DNA of 64,000 nt from positions 1,364,001 to 1,428,000 of the forward strand of contig NZ_CP129238.1 in assembly GCF_030413595.1 (NCBI RefSeq), written 5' to 3'. Each line of letters opens with the position of its first letter. Positions within the stretch are counted from its first letter, which is position 1. The DNA comes from Planococcus liqunii. Lineage in GTDB: Bacteria; Bacillota; Bacilli; Bacillales_A; Planococcaceae. This document shows, piece by piece, positions 42,476 through 51,224 of this stretch. Made by a program: the position numbers and the translations under genes. The notes below the pieces were generated by a model. That model saw only the letters and a program-made list of their open reading frames with translations. It was not told the origin of the DNA and ran no database searches.

Positions 42476-43090
42476 ATGACCACAATCGGATTTGTAAGAC
42501 ACGGCATCACGGATTGGAACATCCAGCGCATCGCACAAGGCAGTTCAGATATCCCGTTGAACGAAACAGGACGCGAACAAGCCCGTGCCATCGCCGGCCG
42601 CCTGGCACAAGAAGAACCATGGGATGTCATCATCAGCAGTGATTTGATCCGGGCAAGGGAGACTGCTGAGACGATTGCAGCGGAACTTGAGATGCCAATC
42701 GATGAAATCGACCCGCGCATCCGTGAACTGTCCGGCGGTTTGATTGAAGGCACAACGGAAGCGGACCGTATCGAGAGATGGGGATTAGATTGGCGCGAGC
42801 AGGATCTGCAAAGAGAACCTTTGTCAGCTGGCATCAAAAGAAGCACTGAAGCGATACAAGAAGCGATGGAAAAGTATCCGGGCCAGCGCATTTTAATGGT
42901 CAGCCACGGCGGACTGATTGGATTGGTGTTGAAGAACTTGCTGCCGGACCGGTTTGAGAAAATTGTATTAAACAATACATCAATCACCATTTTAGAAAAT
43001 GTAGAAAGCAAATGGCAATGTACCCTCTATAATTGCACAAAGCATTTGCCTGAAGTTGTGGAAGAGCAAATTGCCGAAAAAACGAAATGA
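42476..43090 (+). CDS. Histidine phosphatase family protein (phosphoglycerate mutase-like)
   Basis: A 204-residue histidine-phosphatase protein. The phospho-accepting His is in FVRHGITDWN (about residue 8); the second catalytic His is in MVSHGGLIG. IPLNETGREQA and SDLIRARETAE are family motifs. It may be a broad sugar-phosphate or cofactor phosphatase and is unlikely to be the glycolytic mutase. The region before it is in the accessory part of the window. A strong terminator follows. Confidence 0.85.
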   Translation: MTTIGFVRHGITDWNIQRIAQGSSDIPLNETGREQARAIAGRLAQEEPWDVIISSDLIRARETAETIAAELEMPIDEIDPRIRELSGGLIEGTTEADRIERWGLDWREQDLQREPLSAGIKRSTEAIQEAMEKYPGQRILMVSHGGLIGLVLKNLLPDRFEKIVLNNTSITILENVESKWQCTLYNCTKHLPEVVEEQIAEKTK

Positions 43091-43095
43091 ACGCA

Positions 43096-43133
43096 GAAAA
43101 AGAGACGCCTTCCGTTAAGGCGTCTCTTTTTTG
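43096..43133 (+). terminator. Terminator after the phosphatase gene
   Basis: AAAAGAGACGCCTT pairs with AAGGCGTCTCTTTT around CCGT. Confidence 0.92.
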
Positions 43134-43242
43134 TACGAACCTTTTGTCGAAATGTTTGTTCAATTGCACCACTTTTACTTTATAATGAAAATACGATTAA
43201 CCGAACTGCCACTGAATCGATGTTCAGGGAGAGGGAAGCGGA

Positions 43243-44121
43243 ATGGAAAACAACTATGAAACAATGGAGCAACTCGAAGTTCTCCAAAAAAGCTTGAAAG
43301 CCGACTGCGGGAATTGCGCGGCGCTTTGCTGTGTCGGTTTGTCTTTTATGGCGTCTGCAGATTTTGCTTTTGATAAAGCGGCAGGTATGCCGTGCCCGAA
43401 CCTGCAATCCGATTTCCGCTGCGGCATCCACGAAGATCTCCGGCGAAGCGGCTTTAAAGGATGTACGGTATTTGACTGCTACGGTTCTGGGCAGAAAGTG
43501 GTGCAAGTGACATTTCAAGGCAAAGACTGGCGGAGTGATGCCGATACGGCTAAAGAAATGTTTGTTGTGTTCCCGATTATGACGCAGCTGCACGAGATGA
43601 TGTGGTATTTGGCTGATGCGATGAAAGAGGAAGCTGCGCCGCTTCTGAAAAAAGAGCTGGCTGACTTATTAAGCAAAACAGAACAATTGACCTTGTTGGA
43701 GCCGGAAAAACTGAAAATGTTGGATGTACCTGCTCACCGCGCACAAGTGAATAAATTATTGGTGAAAGTGAGTGAGGCAGTCAGAGCTGCAGACATAAAA
43801 CGGCATAAAGGGCGAAAAAGCAAAGCGATGAACCGCCGCAATGCTGACTTGATGGGGGCGGATTTAAAAGGGGCTGACTTGAAAGGCGTTGATTTTAGAG
43901 GTGCTTATTTCATTGCTGCCAATCTGCGCCAAAGCGATATGCGGACAGCAGATGTGATTGGCGCAGATTTCCGGGATGCGGACATCAGCGGCGCCGATTT
44001 ATCGACGAGCCTTTATTTGACGCAAGTCCAGGTCAATGCTGCAATTGGCGACTGCCTTACAAAGTTGCCGAGCAGCATTGCCCGTCCGGCTTATTGGGCG
44101 AAGAAGCCAAGAATTTTCTAA
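43243..44121 (+). CDS. Pentapeptide-repeat protein with Cys-rich N-terminal domain
   Basis: A 292-residue protein. Residues about 20–85 hold eight cysteines (DCGNCAALCC, MPCPN, RCGIH, GCTVFDC), in a pattern that could bind a metal. Residues about 200–256 are pentapeptide repeats of A(D/N)LxG type (NADLMGADLKGADLKGVDF), a right-handed beta-helix. I remember a similar build in the oxetanocin-A resistance protein family of Bacillus; the function here is unknown. The start at ATG 43243 has GGGAAGCG 7–8 bases upstream. A nucleotidyltransferase gene follows at 26 bases. Confidence 0.75.
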   Translation: MENNYETMEQLEVLQKSLKADCGNCAALCCVGLSFMASADFAFDKAAGMPCPNLQSDFRCGIHEDLRRSGFKGCTVFDCYGSGQKVVQVTFQGKDWRSDADTAKEMFVVFPIMTQLHEMMWYLADAMKEEAAPLLKKELADLLSKTEQLTLLEPEKLKMLDVPAHRAQVNKLLVKVSEAVRAADIKRHKGRKSKAMNRRNADLMGADLKGADLKGVDFRGAYFIAANLRQSDMRTADVIGADFRDADISGADLSTSLYLTQVQVNAAIGDCLTKLPSSIARPAYWAKKPRIF

Positions 44122-44147
44122 TATAATTAGTGAAAGCAGGAGAGTTT

Positions 44148-44939
44148 ATGTTGCCACAGGAAAATGCAGTCCAGAAGATCTGCAGCAGTTTAAAAAAAGA
44201 TCCCTTGGTCCTGGCAGTGTACTTAAAAGGATCGATGGGCAGAAATGAGCATGATGAGCATTCAGATGTTGATTTGTACTGTCTAGTGGACGAAGAAAAC
44301 GAAAAACGTTTTTTGGAAAACCGGGTGCATCATTTGCAGGCATACCGGCCAATACTCTTCCAAGACGATATTTTCATTATCGCGCCGCAAATCATTGCGG
44401 TGTTTGATAATCTTTTGCACATTGATTTGTTTACCGTAACTCCGGAGACATTCACGGAAAAAGATTACTTCAGTGTATTGTACGATCCGGAAGGCTTGAT
44501 GGAGAAATTCAAAGATACCCAAAGCCTGGAACTGACGGAAACTGAATACCGTGACGATGTCATGGACGTAGCGTGGTTCTTGTTTCAATATAAAAAAGCC
44601 GCAGCCCGCGGCAATGATATTTGGTCGGTGAAAATGCTATCGAGCGTCATGGATCATTTTGCGAGAGGACTTCTTTATAAATACGCACCGCACCGGGCAC
44701 GTCTAGGATTAAAAGCCTTGAGTGATTCATTGCCAGAGACCGTGTTAGGAAAAGTGGAAGACATCTTTAATTGCATGACAGCAACTTCTCATTCAGAGGC
44801 AGCTGCACAAATCAGCAGCCTGGTGGAAGAAGAGATGGGATGGATGCTAGAAAGGGTCAGAGAACCCGAACAGATCGAACCTTTGCTCGGGAAAATGGTA
44901 AAGCTTCATGCAAGAGAAGAAGCCAACAAAGGCTCCTGA
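44148..44939 (+). CDS. Nucleotidyltransferase-domain protein
   Basis: A 263-residue protein with the pol-beta-type nucleotidyltransferase motif GSMGRNEHDEHSDVDL (about residues 28–43; the two Asp bind metal) and a third acidic strand HIDLF. The C-terminal half is helical, as in aminoglycoside adenylyltransferases and related small-molecule NTases. ATG 44148 is nine bases after GGAGAG; GTG 44130 has no site. Substrate unknown. It follows the pentapeptide-repeat gene and precedes a GNAT gene. Confidence 0.72.
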   Translation: MLPQENAVQKICSSLKKDPLVLAVYLKGSMGRNEHDEHSDVDLYCLVDEENEKRFLENRVHHLQAYRPILFQDDIFIIAPQIIAVFDNLLHIDLFTVTPETFTEKDYFSVLYDPEGLMEKFKDTQSLELTETEYRDDVMDVAWFLFQYKKAAARGNDIWSVKMLSSVMDHFARGLLYKYAPHRARLGLKALSDSLPETVLGKVEDIFNCMTATSHSEAAAQISSLVEEEMGWMLERVREPEQIEPLLGKMVKLHAREEANKGS

Positions 44940-44997
44940 CAGCAGAAAATGTTTGAGTTTACAATATACTTATTATGAAGAACCGGGAAGTGGCATC

Positions 44998-45507
44998 ATG
45001 CAGATTAAACTGGAGAAATTGCAAGCGGCTGATTCTGAAGCATTACGTCAATTCGAAATGAAAAACCGAAGCTTCTTTGAGAAAACAGTTCCTGGCCGAG
45101 GGGACGCTTACTATAAGCAGGAAGTGTTTGAACAACTTCATCTGAATTTACTGACTGAACAAGGTACTGGGGATGCAGTTTTTTATTTAATGAAGAACGA
45201 AGAGGGTTCTATTGTTGGGCGCGTCAATTTAATTGATATTGATAAGAACAATGAAACGGGCCATCTTGGATACCGGGTGGGGCAGAATTACATAGGCCAA
45301 GGGATTGCCAGCCAAGCTGTACAGCTATTGCTTAAAGCTGCGCCGGATTTAAATATTCGGCAGATCCAAGCCAAGACTGTCGAAACGAACCAAGCGTCCC
45401 AGAAAGTATTGGAAAAAAGCGGTTTTAGCCAAGTGGAAGAAATGGATGAAGAAATCGATTTCAACGGTGAGCAAGTGAAGTTTGTGCACTATATTTGGGA
45501 AGGATAA
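44998..45507 (+). CDS. GNAT family N-acetyltransferase (RimJ/RimL type)
   Basis: A 169-residue acetyltransferase. The acetyl-CoA loop is QNYIGQGIASQA (about 98), and NQASQKVLEKSGF is the typical late motif of RimJ/RimL-like enzymes, which acetylate protein N-termini or small amines. ATG 44998 is chosen over the long upstream reading because GGGAAG lies about 9 bases upstream and the GNAT fold begins here. A very long hairpin follows. Confidence 0.82.
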   Translation: MQIKLEKLQAADSEALRQFEMKNRSFFEKTVPGRGDAYYKQEVFEQLHLNLLTEQGTGDAVFYLMKNEEGSIVGRVNLIDIDKNNETGHLGYRVGQNYIGQGIASQAVQLLLKAAPDLNIRQIQAKTVETNQASQKVLEKSGFSQVEEMDEEIDFNGEQVKFVHYIWEG

Positions 45508-45510
45508 AAT

Positions 45511-45566
45511 CTGCAAAATGAAAAATCAGTTCAGCTTAAAAGCCGAACTGGTTTTTCATTTTGCAG
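45511..45566. terminator. Long bidirectional terminator hairpin
   Basis: A 22-base stem (45511–45532 with 45545–45566), interrupted only by one wobble, around a 12-base loop. It lies between two converging genes. The stem is much longer than the other terminators here. Confidence 0.8.
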
Positions 45567-45579
45567 CAATTTAAGTTGA

Positions 45580-46044
45580 TCAAATGACTTCAAACAGTTC
45601 CATATGGATATCTACAAAATACGATTCCAAAAGCTGCTCCAGCTTGCCGTCCAAGGCATAGTATTCTTCATCGGCTTTTTCAACCACTTCATAAAACGCT
45701 TGTTCTTCAATTTCTTCGTTCTCAAGAGCGGTAAACAGGCGCCATAGCTTTTCACCGTAGGTCTTCTCGATTTGGGCGTAATCCGTTGCACCGATTTTTT
45801 CCAAGGCAGCGGTTAACTCGCTCAAGTAATGGGCAATTCCAACTTCCCGAATGTACTGCTGGGTCCAATTGAGCAAGATTTCATGGCCGCCGCTTTCGAT
45901 CTCGGAATAGTACTGGAAAACCAAATTGCATTCGTTCAGCAAAGCCTCTTCAACAGGAAAATCGTGGCTAGTGATTTCAAATATGACTGCGTTCCAAATA
46001 TCCGACCGATCTTTTAATTCACTTTTCTTTATTTGCTTTTTCAA
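45580..46044 (-). CDS. DUF4375/DMP19-like protein of unknown function
   Basis: A 154-residue acidic soluble protein without signal peptide. NECNLVFQYYSEIESGGHEILLNW and the following helix, then YALDGKLEQLLESYF at the end, resemble DUF4375 (DMP19-type) proteins; I hold this at moderate certainty. Neisseria DMP19 is a DNA mimic, but the function here cannot be taken from that. The first six residues MKKQIK are preceded by an AGGAGCAAT site. Confidence 0.5.
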   Translation of the reverse strand: MKKQIKKSELKDRSDIWNAVIFEITSHDFPVEEALLNECNLVFQYYSEIESGGHEILLNWTQQYIREVGIAHYLSELTAALEKIGATDYAQIEKTYGEKLWRLFTALENEEIEEQAFYEVVEKADEEYYALDGKLEQLLESYFVDIHMELFEVI

Positions 46045-46130
46045 GGGATTGCTCCTTTCAATCTATAATTTCAGTGGAATCTTTTGTTTTCCACGCCTTA
46101 GTGCGGAATCCCTCTTTATTGGTTAATCCC

Positions 46131-47789
46131 TCAACAGTCCAGGTTTGGCCGCACCCACAGCTTGCTGAAATCGACATAGCCGAAATGGGACAATTTGATG
46201 TTCATCAATTCCGACGAAAACGGGATCTGGCGCTTGGCATAATAGAGCGGAATCAAAATAGAAGATTCCACCAAGGATTTTTCAATTTGACGATTCAGCA
46301 TTGTCCATTCTTCAAAAGGAGTATGCCGATATTGCCCGAGCAATTGCGTTAGCTCCGGATCACGATCGATCAAGCTGGCAAACGGGGATAAGCCGTTGGA
46401 CAGGAAATAAAAGAAAGAAAAATCCTGGTTCATCTCGAATACTTCGCCGTGGATATAGAGATCCGCTTGCTGGTCTTTGCCGTTATCCACCAGGTATTCG
46501 TGAAACGGCAGAACACGAACCTCTGCCGGTATTCCTTCCTGCTCGAATATCGCCTGGAGCCAGTCCGATACGTTTTTCAGGTAACTGGTGGTTTTGATGA
46601 TCAAAGGTTCTTCAAACAGCGGACGTTCGGCAGTCGCAAAGCGGTATTGCTGGTTCTGCCCGATCAGCATGCCTTCCTCATTCGGAAGGATGCGGGAATC
46701 TGCTTCGCTGATGGAATAGCGGTGCTTCCGGATAATGGCATGAAGATAATCACGGACTTCCTGGCGCTGAATCGCCGAGTCGCGGAAGGCATTCATGACG
46801 ATGATTCCGACTCCTGAATCGCTTTCCACCAGAAACGTTTCTTCCGCTTCTTTTGGCTGGGACGTCCGGTAAGCAAAATCAAAGTCTTCGGGCACCTGCA
46901 CAAATTCGATTGCGTCAAGAAGCGGGCGCTCGCTGAAATAATCCTTGAATGCCACCAGAACGGTTTTTAGTTCATGGCTGTTGTCGAGGCAAAAACTGCC
47001 GGTTCCGTATAGCTGTCCTTGGCTTTCTTTGAAGATGCTCGAGTTGATCATGCCGAGCATCTGCAGACAGTAACTGCAGCCTTCCGGAAAATCGAAGTCG
47101 ATGACAAGTGGAGCAGGCACCGTGATTCTTTTGACGGGCTCCCACAATTCCCGGGAATTTTCGTGGGAACGGATGCGGTTCAGGCATTCGGCGACATCAT
47201 CAGCGGTCAGTAAAGAACCGTCATGGAACTTAATTCCTTTTTTCAAATACAGGCGAAGCTTCGTCGGTGAAAGGTCCCAACTGTGCGCAATTTCGGGCGA
47301 AACCTTCCCTTTGCTGTCTACGGATACGAGGCGGTTGAAAACCGTAGCGACAAAATTGGCGCTATGGACATCTGCTGTCTCCAAGGGATTCATTGTCATG
47401 AGCTGGTGGCGGCGCGGGATGATCAATTTGTCGACATCCCCCTGGTTTTGGGTATAGCCAAATTTATTGCGGAACCGTTCTATTAAGCGTATTTTCACTT
47501 CTTCGGACCAGTCAAACAGCAAATACTTGCTGCTGGTTTCCACCGGTTCCTGTTCAATAATGTCCATCAGCTGCTCCTCAAACAGCCGCTCTACGTCTTT
47601 TAGCCAGTGCAGCTCGGAAGAATTGCCCCGTCCACGGCCGGCCGTATAAGTGAACCAGCCTTCCTGCGTCCACTTCCGGATGTAGCGGGAAGCTTGTTTG
47701 GCGCTGACATCCAGCAACTTCACAAGCTTATCTTTTTTTATTTTCCCGGACGGCACGGTATGCCAAAGCACCAGTAAATTATTATCCAT
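46131..47789 (-). CDS. SgrR-like transcriptional regulator with solute-binding domain
   Basis: A 552-residue fusion. Residues about 1–100 form a winged-helix domain (LVKLLDVSAKQASRYIRKW), and 150–540 a type-5 extracellular solute-binding domain (FNRLVSVDSKGKVSPEIAHSW; GIKFHDGSLLTADDV) kept in the cytosol as a sensor. This is the SgrR/YbdO build that in enterics senses sugar-phosphate stress and activates an RNA and an efflux pump. ATG 47789 follows GGAGGAA by about 8 bases. It is divergent from an MFS transporter gene 99 bases away, its likely target. Confidence 0.85.
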   Translation of the reverse strand: MDNNLLVLWHTVPSGKIKKDKLVKLLDVSAKQASRYIRKWTQEGWFTYTAGRGRGNSSELHWLKDVERLFEEQLMDIIEQEPVETSSKYLLFDWSEEVKIRLIERFRNKFGYTQNQGDVDKLIIPRRHQLMTMNPLETADVHSANFVATVFNRLVSVDSKGKVSPEIAHSWDLSPTKLRLYLKKGIKFHDGSLLTADDVAECLNRIRSHENSRELWEPVKRITVPAPLVIDFDFPEGCSYCLQMLGMINSSIFKESQGQLYGTGSFCLDNSHELKTVLVAFKDYFSERPLLDAIEFVQVPEDFDFAYRTSQPKEAEETFLVESDSGVGIIVMNAFRDSAIQRQEVRDYLHAIIRKHRYSISEADSRILPNEEGMLIGQNQQYRFATAERPLFEEPLIIKTTSYLKNVSDWLQAIFEQEGIPAEVRVLPFHEYLVDNGKDQQADLYIHGEVFEMNQDFSFFYFLSNGLSPFASLIDRDPELTQLLGQYRHTPFEEWTMLNRQIEKSLVESSILIPLYYAKRQIPFSSELMNIKLSHFGYVDFSKLWVRPNLDC

Positions 47790-47888
47790 ATGTGTTTCCT
47801 CCATAAAAGGGGACATATCTTTTGAAAATGTCCATTTTTCAATCTATTCGTCTAGTTTAATATACATAAGACAAAGGAGGTTGACAAT

Positions 47889-49142
47889 ATGAGCTGGAAA
47901 GACTATCCACAAAATATCAAAGTCCGGTTGATTACATCATTTTTCAACCGTGCCGTAGGGTCGGCGGTCATGCCGTTTATGGCTTTGTTCTTTGCAATGG
48001 AAATGGGAAAAGTATGGGCAGGATTGTTTTTAGTAGGAACTGTCATCATCAGTTTTTTCATTAATTTAATCGGCGGCTATATTTCAGACCGCTTTCCGCG
48101 AAAAGGGGTTGTGGTCGGAACCTCGGCAATCAGCGCTTTGGCGTTTGCAAGCATGACCATCAGTTTGGTGCCAGCAGATAATTTGATCTGGCTGTTTGCA
48201 GCATCCTATATCGGATTCATCATCTCAAGTAGTCTGGGAAGGCCGGCAATGCACGCCCTCATCATCGACTCCACTACACCGGAAAACCGCAAAGCGGTAT
48301 ATACAATTGAATACTGGCTGACGAATTTATCGATGGCCATCGGTGCAGCGCTCGGCGGTTTGTTATACGTCAACCACCAGATTGAATTATTTGTGCTGCT
48401 GAGTGTGACATCTATCAGCTTGCCGATTGCTTATCAGATTTGGCTGATCGATGAACAGACAAGCGTGTTGAAAAAGCAGCATCAAAACGTACTGATTGAT
48501 GTATTTCAAAACTACAAAGTGGCTTTTCAAGATTTGCCTTTTGTTAAAGTGGTCGTCGGGTCGATGTTTATTTTTGCAGCTGAATTTTCCCTGAACAGCT
48601 ATATCGGTGTTCGACTTGCCGAAACATTTGAAACGGTGAGCTTAGGGAACTTTGACATTGCAGGCGTCCGGATGCTGAGTTTGCTCAATATCCAGAACAT
48701 GCTGTTTGTCGTGTTCTTCACGTTCCTGGTCAGCAGGATCACAGACCGTTTCACCAAACAAAAAGTGCTGCTCACCGGGCTGATTGTTTACAGCATCGGC
48801 TATATCATCGTCACCTCGGCGGATACTTGGTACATTTTGATTCTCTTTAATATGATTGCGACGCTCGGAGAATTGATTTACTCGCCGGTCCGGAATGCCG
48901 AACAGGCCAATATGATTCCGGCCGATAAACGAGGTTCTTATTCCGCCTTTTCCAATATTTCATTCAGCGGAGCGGATTTGGTTGCACGTTCCACAATTAT
49001 CATCGGTGCTTATCTCGTTCCGACAATGATGTCCGTTTACATCGGGGTCATTTTAATGGTTGGTACATTCCTTGTGTACACCGGTTTATTTGCAAGAGGG
49101 GCATCCACAAAAAGTACAGAAACGACGGAAGCGGTTCTATAA
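47889..49142 (+). CDS. Major facilitator superfamily transporter
   Basis: A 417-residue 12-helix MFS protein. The signature loop between helices 2 and 3 is GGYISDRFPRK (about 59). An even hydrophobic pattern and a central hydrophilic loop (LIDEQTSVLKKQHQN) are visible. Its divergent partner is the SgrR-like regulator, so it may export sugars or sugar analogues as SetA does downstream of SgrR in enterics; this is inferred. AGGAGG lies 7 bases before ATG 47889. A terminator follows. Confidence 0.82.
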   Translation: MSWKDYPQNIKVRLITSFFNRAVGSAVMPFMALFFAMEMGKVWAGLFLVGTVIISFFINLIGGYISDRFPRKGVVVGTSAISALAFASMTISLVPADNLIWLFAASYIGFIISSSLGRPAMHALIIDSTTPENRKAVYTIEYWLTNLSMAIGAALGGLLYVNHQIELFVLLSVTSISLPIAYQIWLIDEQTSVLKKQHQNVLIDVFQNYKVAFQDLPFVKVVVGSMFIFAAEFSLNSYIGVRLAETFETVSLGNFDIAGVRMLSLLNIQNMLFVVFFTFLVSRITDRFTKQKVLLTGLIVYSIGYIIVTSADTWYILILFNMIATLGELIYSPVRNAEQANMIPADKRGSYSAFSNISFSGADLVARSTIIIGAYLVPTMMSVYIGVILMVGTFLVYTGLFARGASTKSTETTEAVL

Positions 49143-49145
49143 GAT

Positions 49146-49183
49146 TCCTTCACTTATGTTGCTGACATAGGTGAAGTTTTTTA
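49146..49183 (+). terminator. Terminator after the MFS gene
   Basis: CTTCACTTATGT pairs with ACATAGGTGAAG around TGCTG (one wobble), then a T-run. Confidence 0.88.
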
Positions 49184-49280
49184 TTGTAGGTTAATTTCAC
49201 AAAACATTCTAATTGTTCTATCTGTATTTGGGAATTTTAGGTATAATTAAGGATAGAGACAATGACTGGGGGAGCGAACT

Positions 49281-49637
49281 ATGGCAATCAAAGTGGAGTT
49301 AAGCAGATTCAAAGTAAAAGCTGGACAGTCTAAAAAAGTGGACGAATGGATGGCCTTTTTGAATGAGCATATGGAAGAAGTTTTGCTGACCTTGAACGAT
49401 GAAAAAATGTATGTCGAAACGATATTCAGAGAAGTGCAGGAAGACAGTGAATTTCTCTATTGGTATTCCGTTCAAGGAGAAGGCGGAAGCGAAGTCACAG
49501 ATTTTCATCATGAAATCGATAAACAGCACTTGGCATTTTGGGAAGCGTGCATCGATGAAGAATACCTGCCGGTGGATTTAAAGCCAGAAGCTGTGATGAT
49601 CCAGGAAAGCATTCAAGCGGAAATGAAACGGGGATGA
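49281..49637 (+). CDS. DUF6176 family protein
   Basis: A 118-residue acidic soluble protein. The pattern MAIKVELSRFKVKAGQSKKVDEWM, then VETIFRE and a C-terminal HHEIDKQHLAFW, fits DUF6176, a ferredoxin-like dimeric alpha/beta family of unknown role. A TATAAT at 49242–49247 may be its -10, with GGGGGAG 8 bases before the start. Its stop overlaps the next start (ATGA), so it leads a coupled gene pair. Confidence 0.7.
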   Translation: MAIKVELSRFKVKAGQSKKVDEWMAFLNEHMEEVLLTLNDEKMYVETIFREVQEDSEFLYWYSVQGEGGSEVTDFHHEIDKQHLAFWEACIDEEYLPVDLKPEAVMIQESIQAEMKRG

Positions 49638-50152
49638 CCTTGCCGATGGAGACAGACATTCATATACGAAAAGCAGTACCAGCGGATGCAGAGAAGCTGG
49701 TTGAGTTAATAAAAGAAGTAGAAGATTCGGGATTGATGCTTTTTGAACCGGGAGAAAGAAAAACCAAGCCCGAGCAATTGGAAAAGAGGCTCCAAGGGAT
49801 GGATGCACACTCGGTTATCTTTATAGCGGAAGAAGGAAGTTCCTTGCATGGCTACCTTTTTGTCATCGGAGATGCGCTGATGAGAAAGCGGCATACTGTA
49901 TATGTAGCCATCGGCATTCGGGAAGGGCAGCGCGGAAAAGGAATCGGGGCGCAGCTTTTTAAAGCGCTGGAACTATGGGCAAGAGAGAAAAACCTTCGCC
50001 GAATCGAGCTCACGGTGATTGAACATAATGAGGCGGCAGTTGCACTCTATCAAAAGATGGGTTATGAAATCGAAGGCATCAAAAAGGATTCCCTGTACAT
50101 AAAAGGTGAATATGTCAATGAGTATTATATGGCCAGAATATTGAGCGAATAA
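49634..50152 (+). CDS. GNAT family N-acetyltransferase
   Basis: A 172-residue acetyltransferase. The acetyl-CoA loop is EGQRGKGIGAQLF (about 97) and the late motif NEAAVALYQKMGYEIEG (about 135) is typical. Start overlaps the DUF6176 stop by four bases. An ATG four codons in (METDIHIRK) is an alternative start. It belongs to the run of small modifying enzymes; substrate unknown. Confidence 0.82.
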   Translation: MTLPMETDIHIRKAVPADAEKLVELIKEVEDSGLMLFEPGERKTKPEQLEKRLQGMDAHSVIFIAEEGSSLHGYLFVIGDALMRKRHTVYVAIGIREGQRGKGIGAQLFKALELWAREKNLRRIELTVIEHNEAAVALYQKMGYEIEGIKKDSLYIKGEYVNEYYMARILSE

Positions 50153-50170
50153 GGGTTAGAAGGAGCAGCT

Positions 50171-50728
50171 ATGAAATTCATCATATTATTCGGACCGCAA
50201 GCAGTAGGAAAAATGACGATAGGGCAAGAACTAGAAAAATCAACCGGCTTTAAGCTGTTCCACAACCATATGACCATTGAACTGCTGCATCCCTTTTTTG
50301 GCTTCAGCAAAGAAATGTTCCGGTTGTCGGATCTGATCCGTACGGAGATGTTCAAAACATTAGCGGTCAGCGAAGCAAAGGGAATCGTATTTACATATGT
50401 ATGGGCGTTCAACATGAAAGAGGACTGGGACTTTGTTCAACGGGTTTGTGAAATTTTTGAGTCTGCGGGTAATGAAGTCTATTTTGTTGAATTGGAAGCG
50501 GAGTTGGAAACCCGGGTCGAGCGCAATAAAGAAGCTAGCCGGCTTGAACAAAAGCCGACTAAGCGGAACGTTGCAGAATCGGAACGCGAATTGAGGGCAT
50601 CGATGGAGACGCTTCGCCTGAATTCAGTCGAGGGAGAAATTGAACGGGAGAATTATATTCGGATAAACAATACGGATTTGAAACCGGATGAAGTGGCGAA
50701 ATTGATTCGAGAGAGGTTTGGTTTTTGA
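50171..50728 (+). CDS. P-loop kinase-like protein
   Basis: A 185-residue P-loop protein. The Walker A motif GPQAVGKMT lies at residues 8–16; it has an adenylate/shikimate-kinase-like shape. The lid is NKEASRLEQKPTKRNVAESERELR. Similar proteins modify small molecules, for example phosphotransferases of antibiotics, but no substrate is shown. The AGAAGGAGC site is 8 bases before the start. It stands 18 bases after the GNAT gene and may be co-transcribed. Confidence 0.65.
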   Translation: MKFIILFGPQAVGKMTIGQELEKSTGFKLFHNHMTIELLHPFFGFSKEMFRLSDLIRTEMFKTLAVSEAKGIVFTYVWAFNMKEDWDFVQRVCEIFESAGNEVYFVELEAELETRVERNKEASRLEQKPTKRNVAESERELRASMETLRLNSVEGEIERENYIRINNTDLKPDEVAKLIRERFGF

Positions 50729-50774
50729 GCGGAACGATGACAAATGAGTAAGGAGATTCCCATGAAAAGAATAG

Positions 50775-51200
50775 ATGTCGTATGTCATGCTGCGGGATGA
50801 CAGCGGAGAAAAATTGTTAATGGTCAAAAACTACGGAGACAAAGGATCTTACTATACGCTTCCAGGCGGTGCAGTTGAAGCGGGTGAAACTTTGCAGGAA
50901 GCAGCCATTCGTGAAGCGAAAGAAGAAACCGGGCTCGATGTCTCAATCGGCGGCCTTTTTTCGGTCAGTGAAGATTTCTTCGACGAAAGAGGGCACCATG
51001 CCGTGTTCTTCATTTTCGAAGGACAGGTTCTTGGCGGAGAAATCACGATTGCTTTTCCGGAAGAAATCGAAGAAGTAAAATGGATGCCGATCCAAGAAGC
51101 GGTCCAATATTTATATATTCCGGAGAAAGCCGAAGAACAGGTTAGGGCCAACCGTTCAGTTCCATATATATTAAGAGGGCAAGTCATCCAGAAGCGTTAA
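50775..51200 (+). CDS. Nudix hydrolase with frameshifted N-terminus
   Basis: A 141-residue Nudix hydrolase. The box GGAVEAGETLQEAAIREAKEETGL (Gly at about 31) has the REAKEET metal ligands. The ribosome site AAGGAG serves ATG 50762, which in its own frame reads MKRIDVV, the expected start of this family, then meets a stop at 50798. The Nudix frame opens at 50775, 18 bases from the site. One extra or two missing bases near 50780 would explain it. The body is intact, so a weaker product may still be made. Confidence 0.7.
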   Translation: MSYVMLRDDSGEKLLMVKNYGDKGSYYTLPGGAVEAGETLQEAAIREAKEETGLDVSIGGLFSVSEDFFDERGHHAVFFIFEGQVLGGEITIAFPEEIEEVKWMPIQEAVQYLYIPEKAEEQVRANRSVPYILRGQVIQKR

Positions 51201-51224
51201 CTACTGATAAAAGAGGTGGGCATG

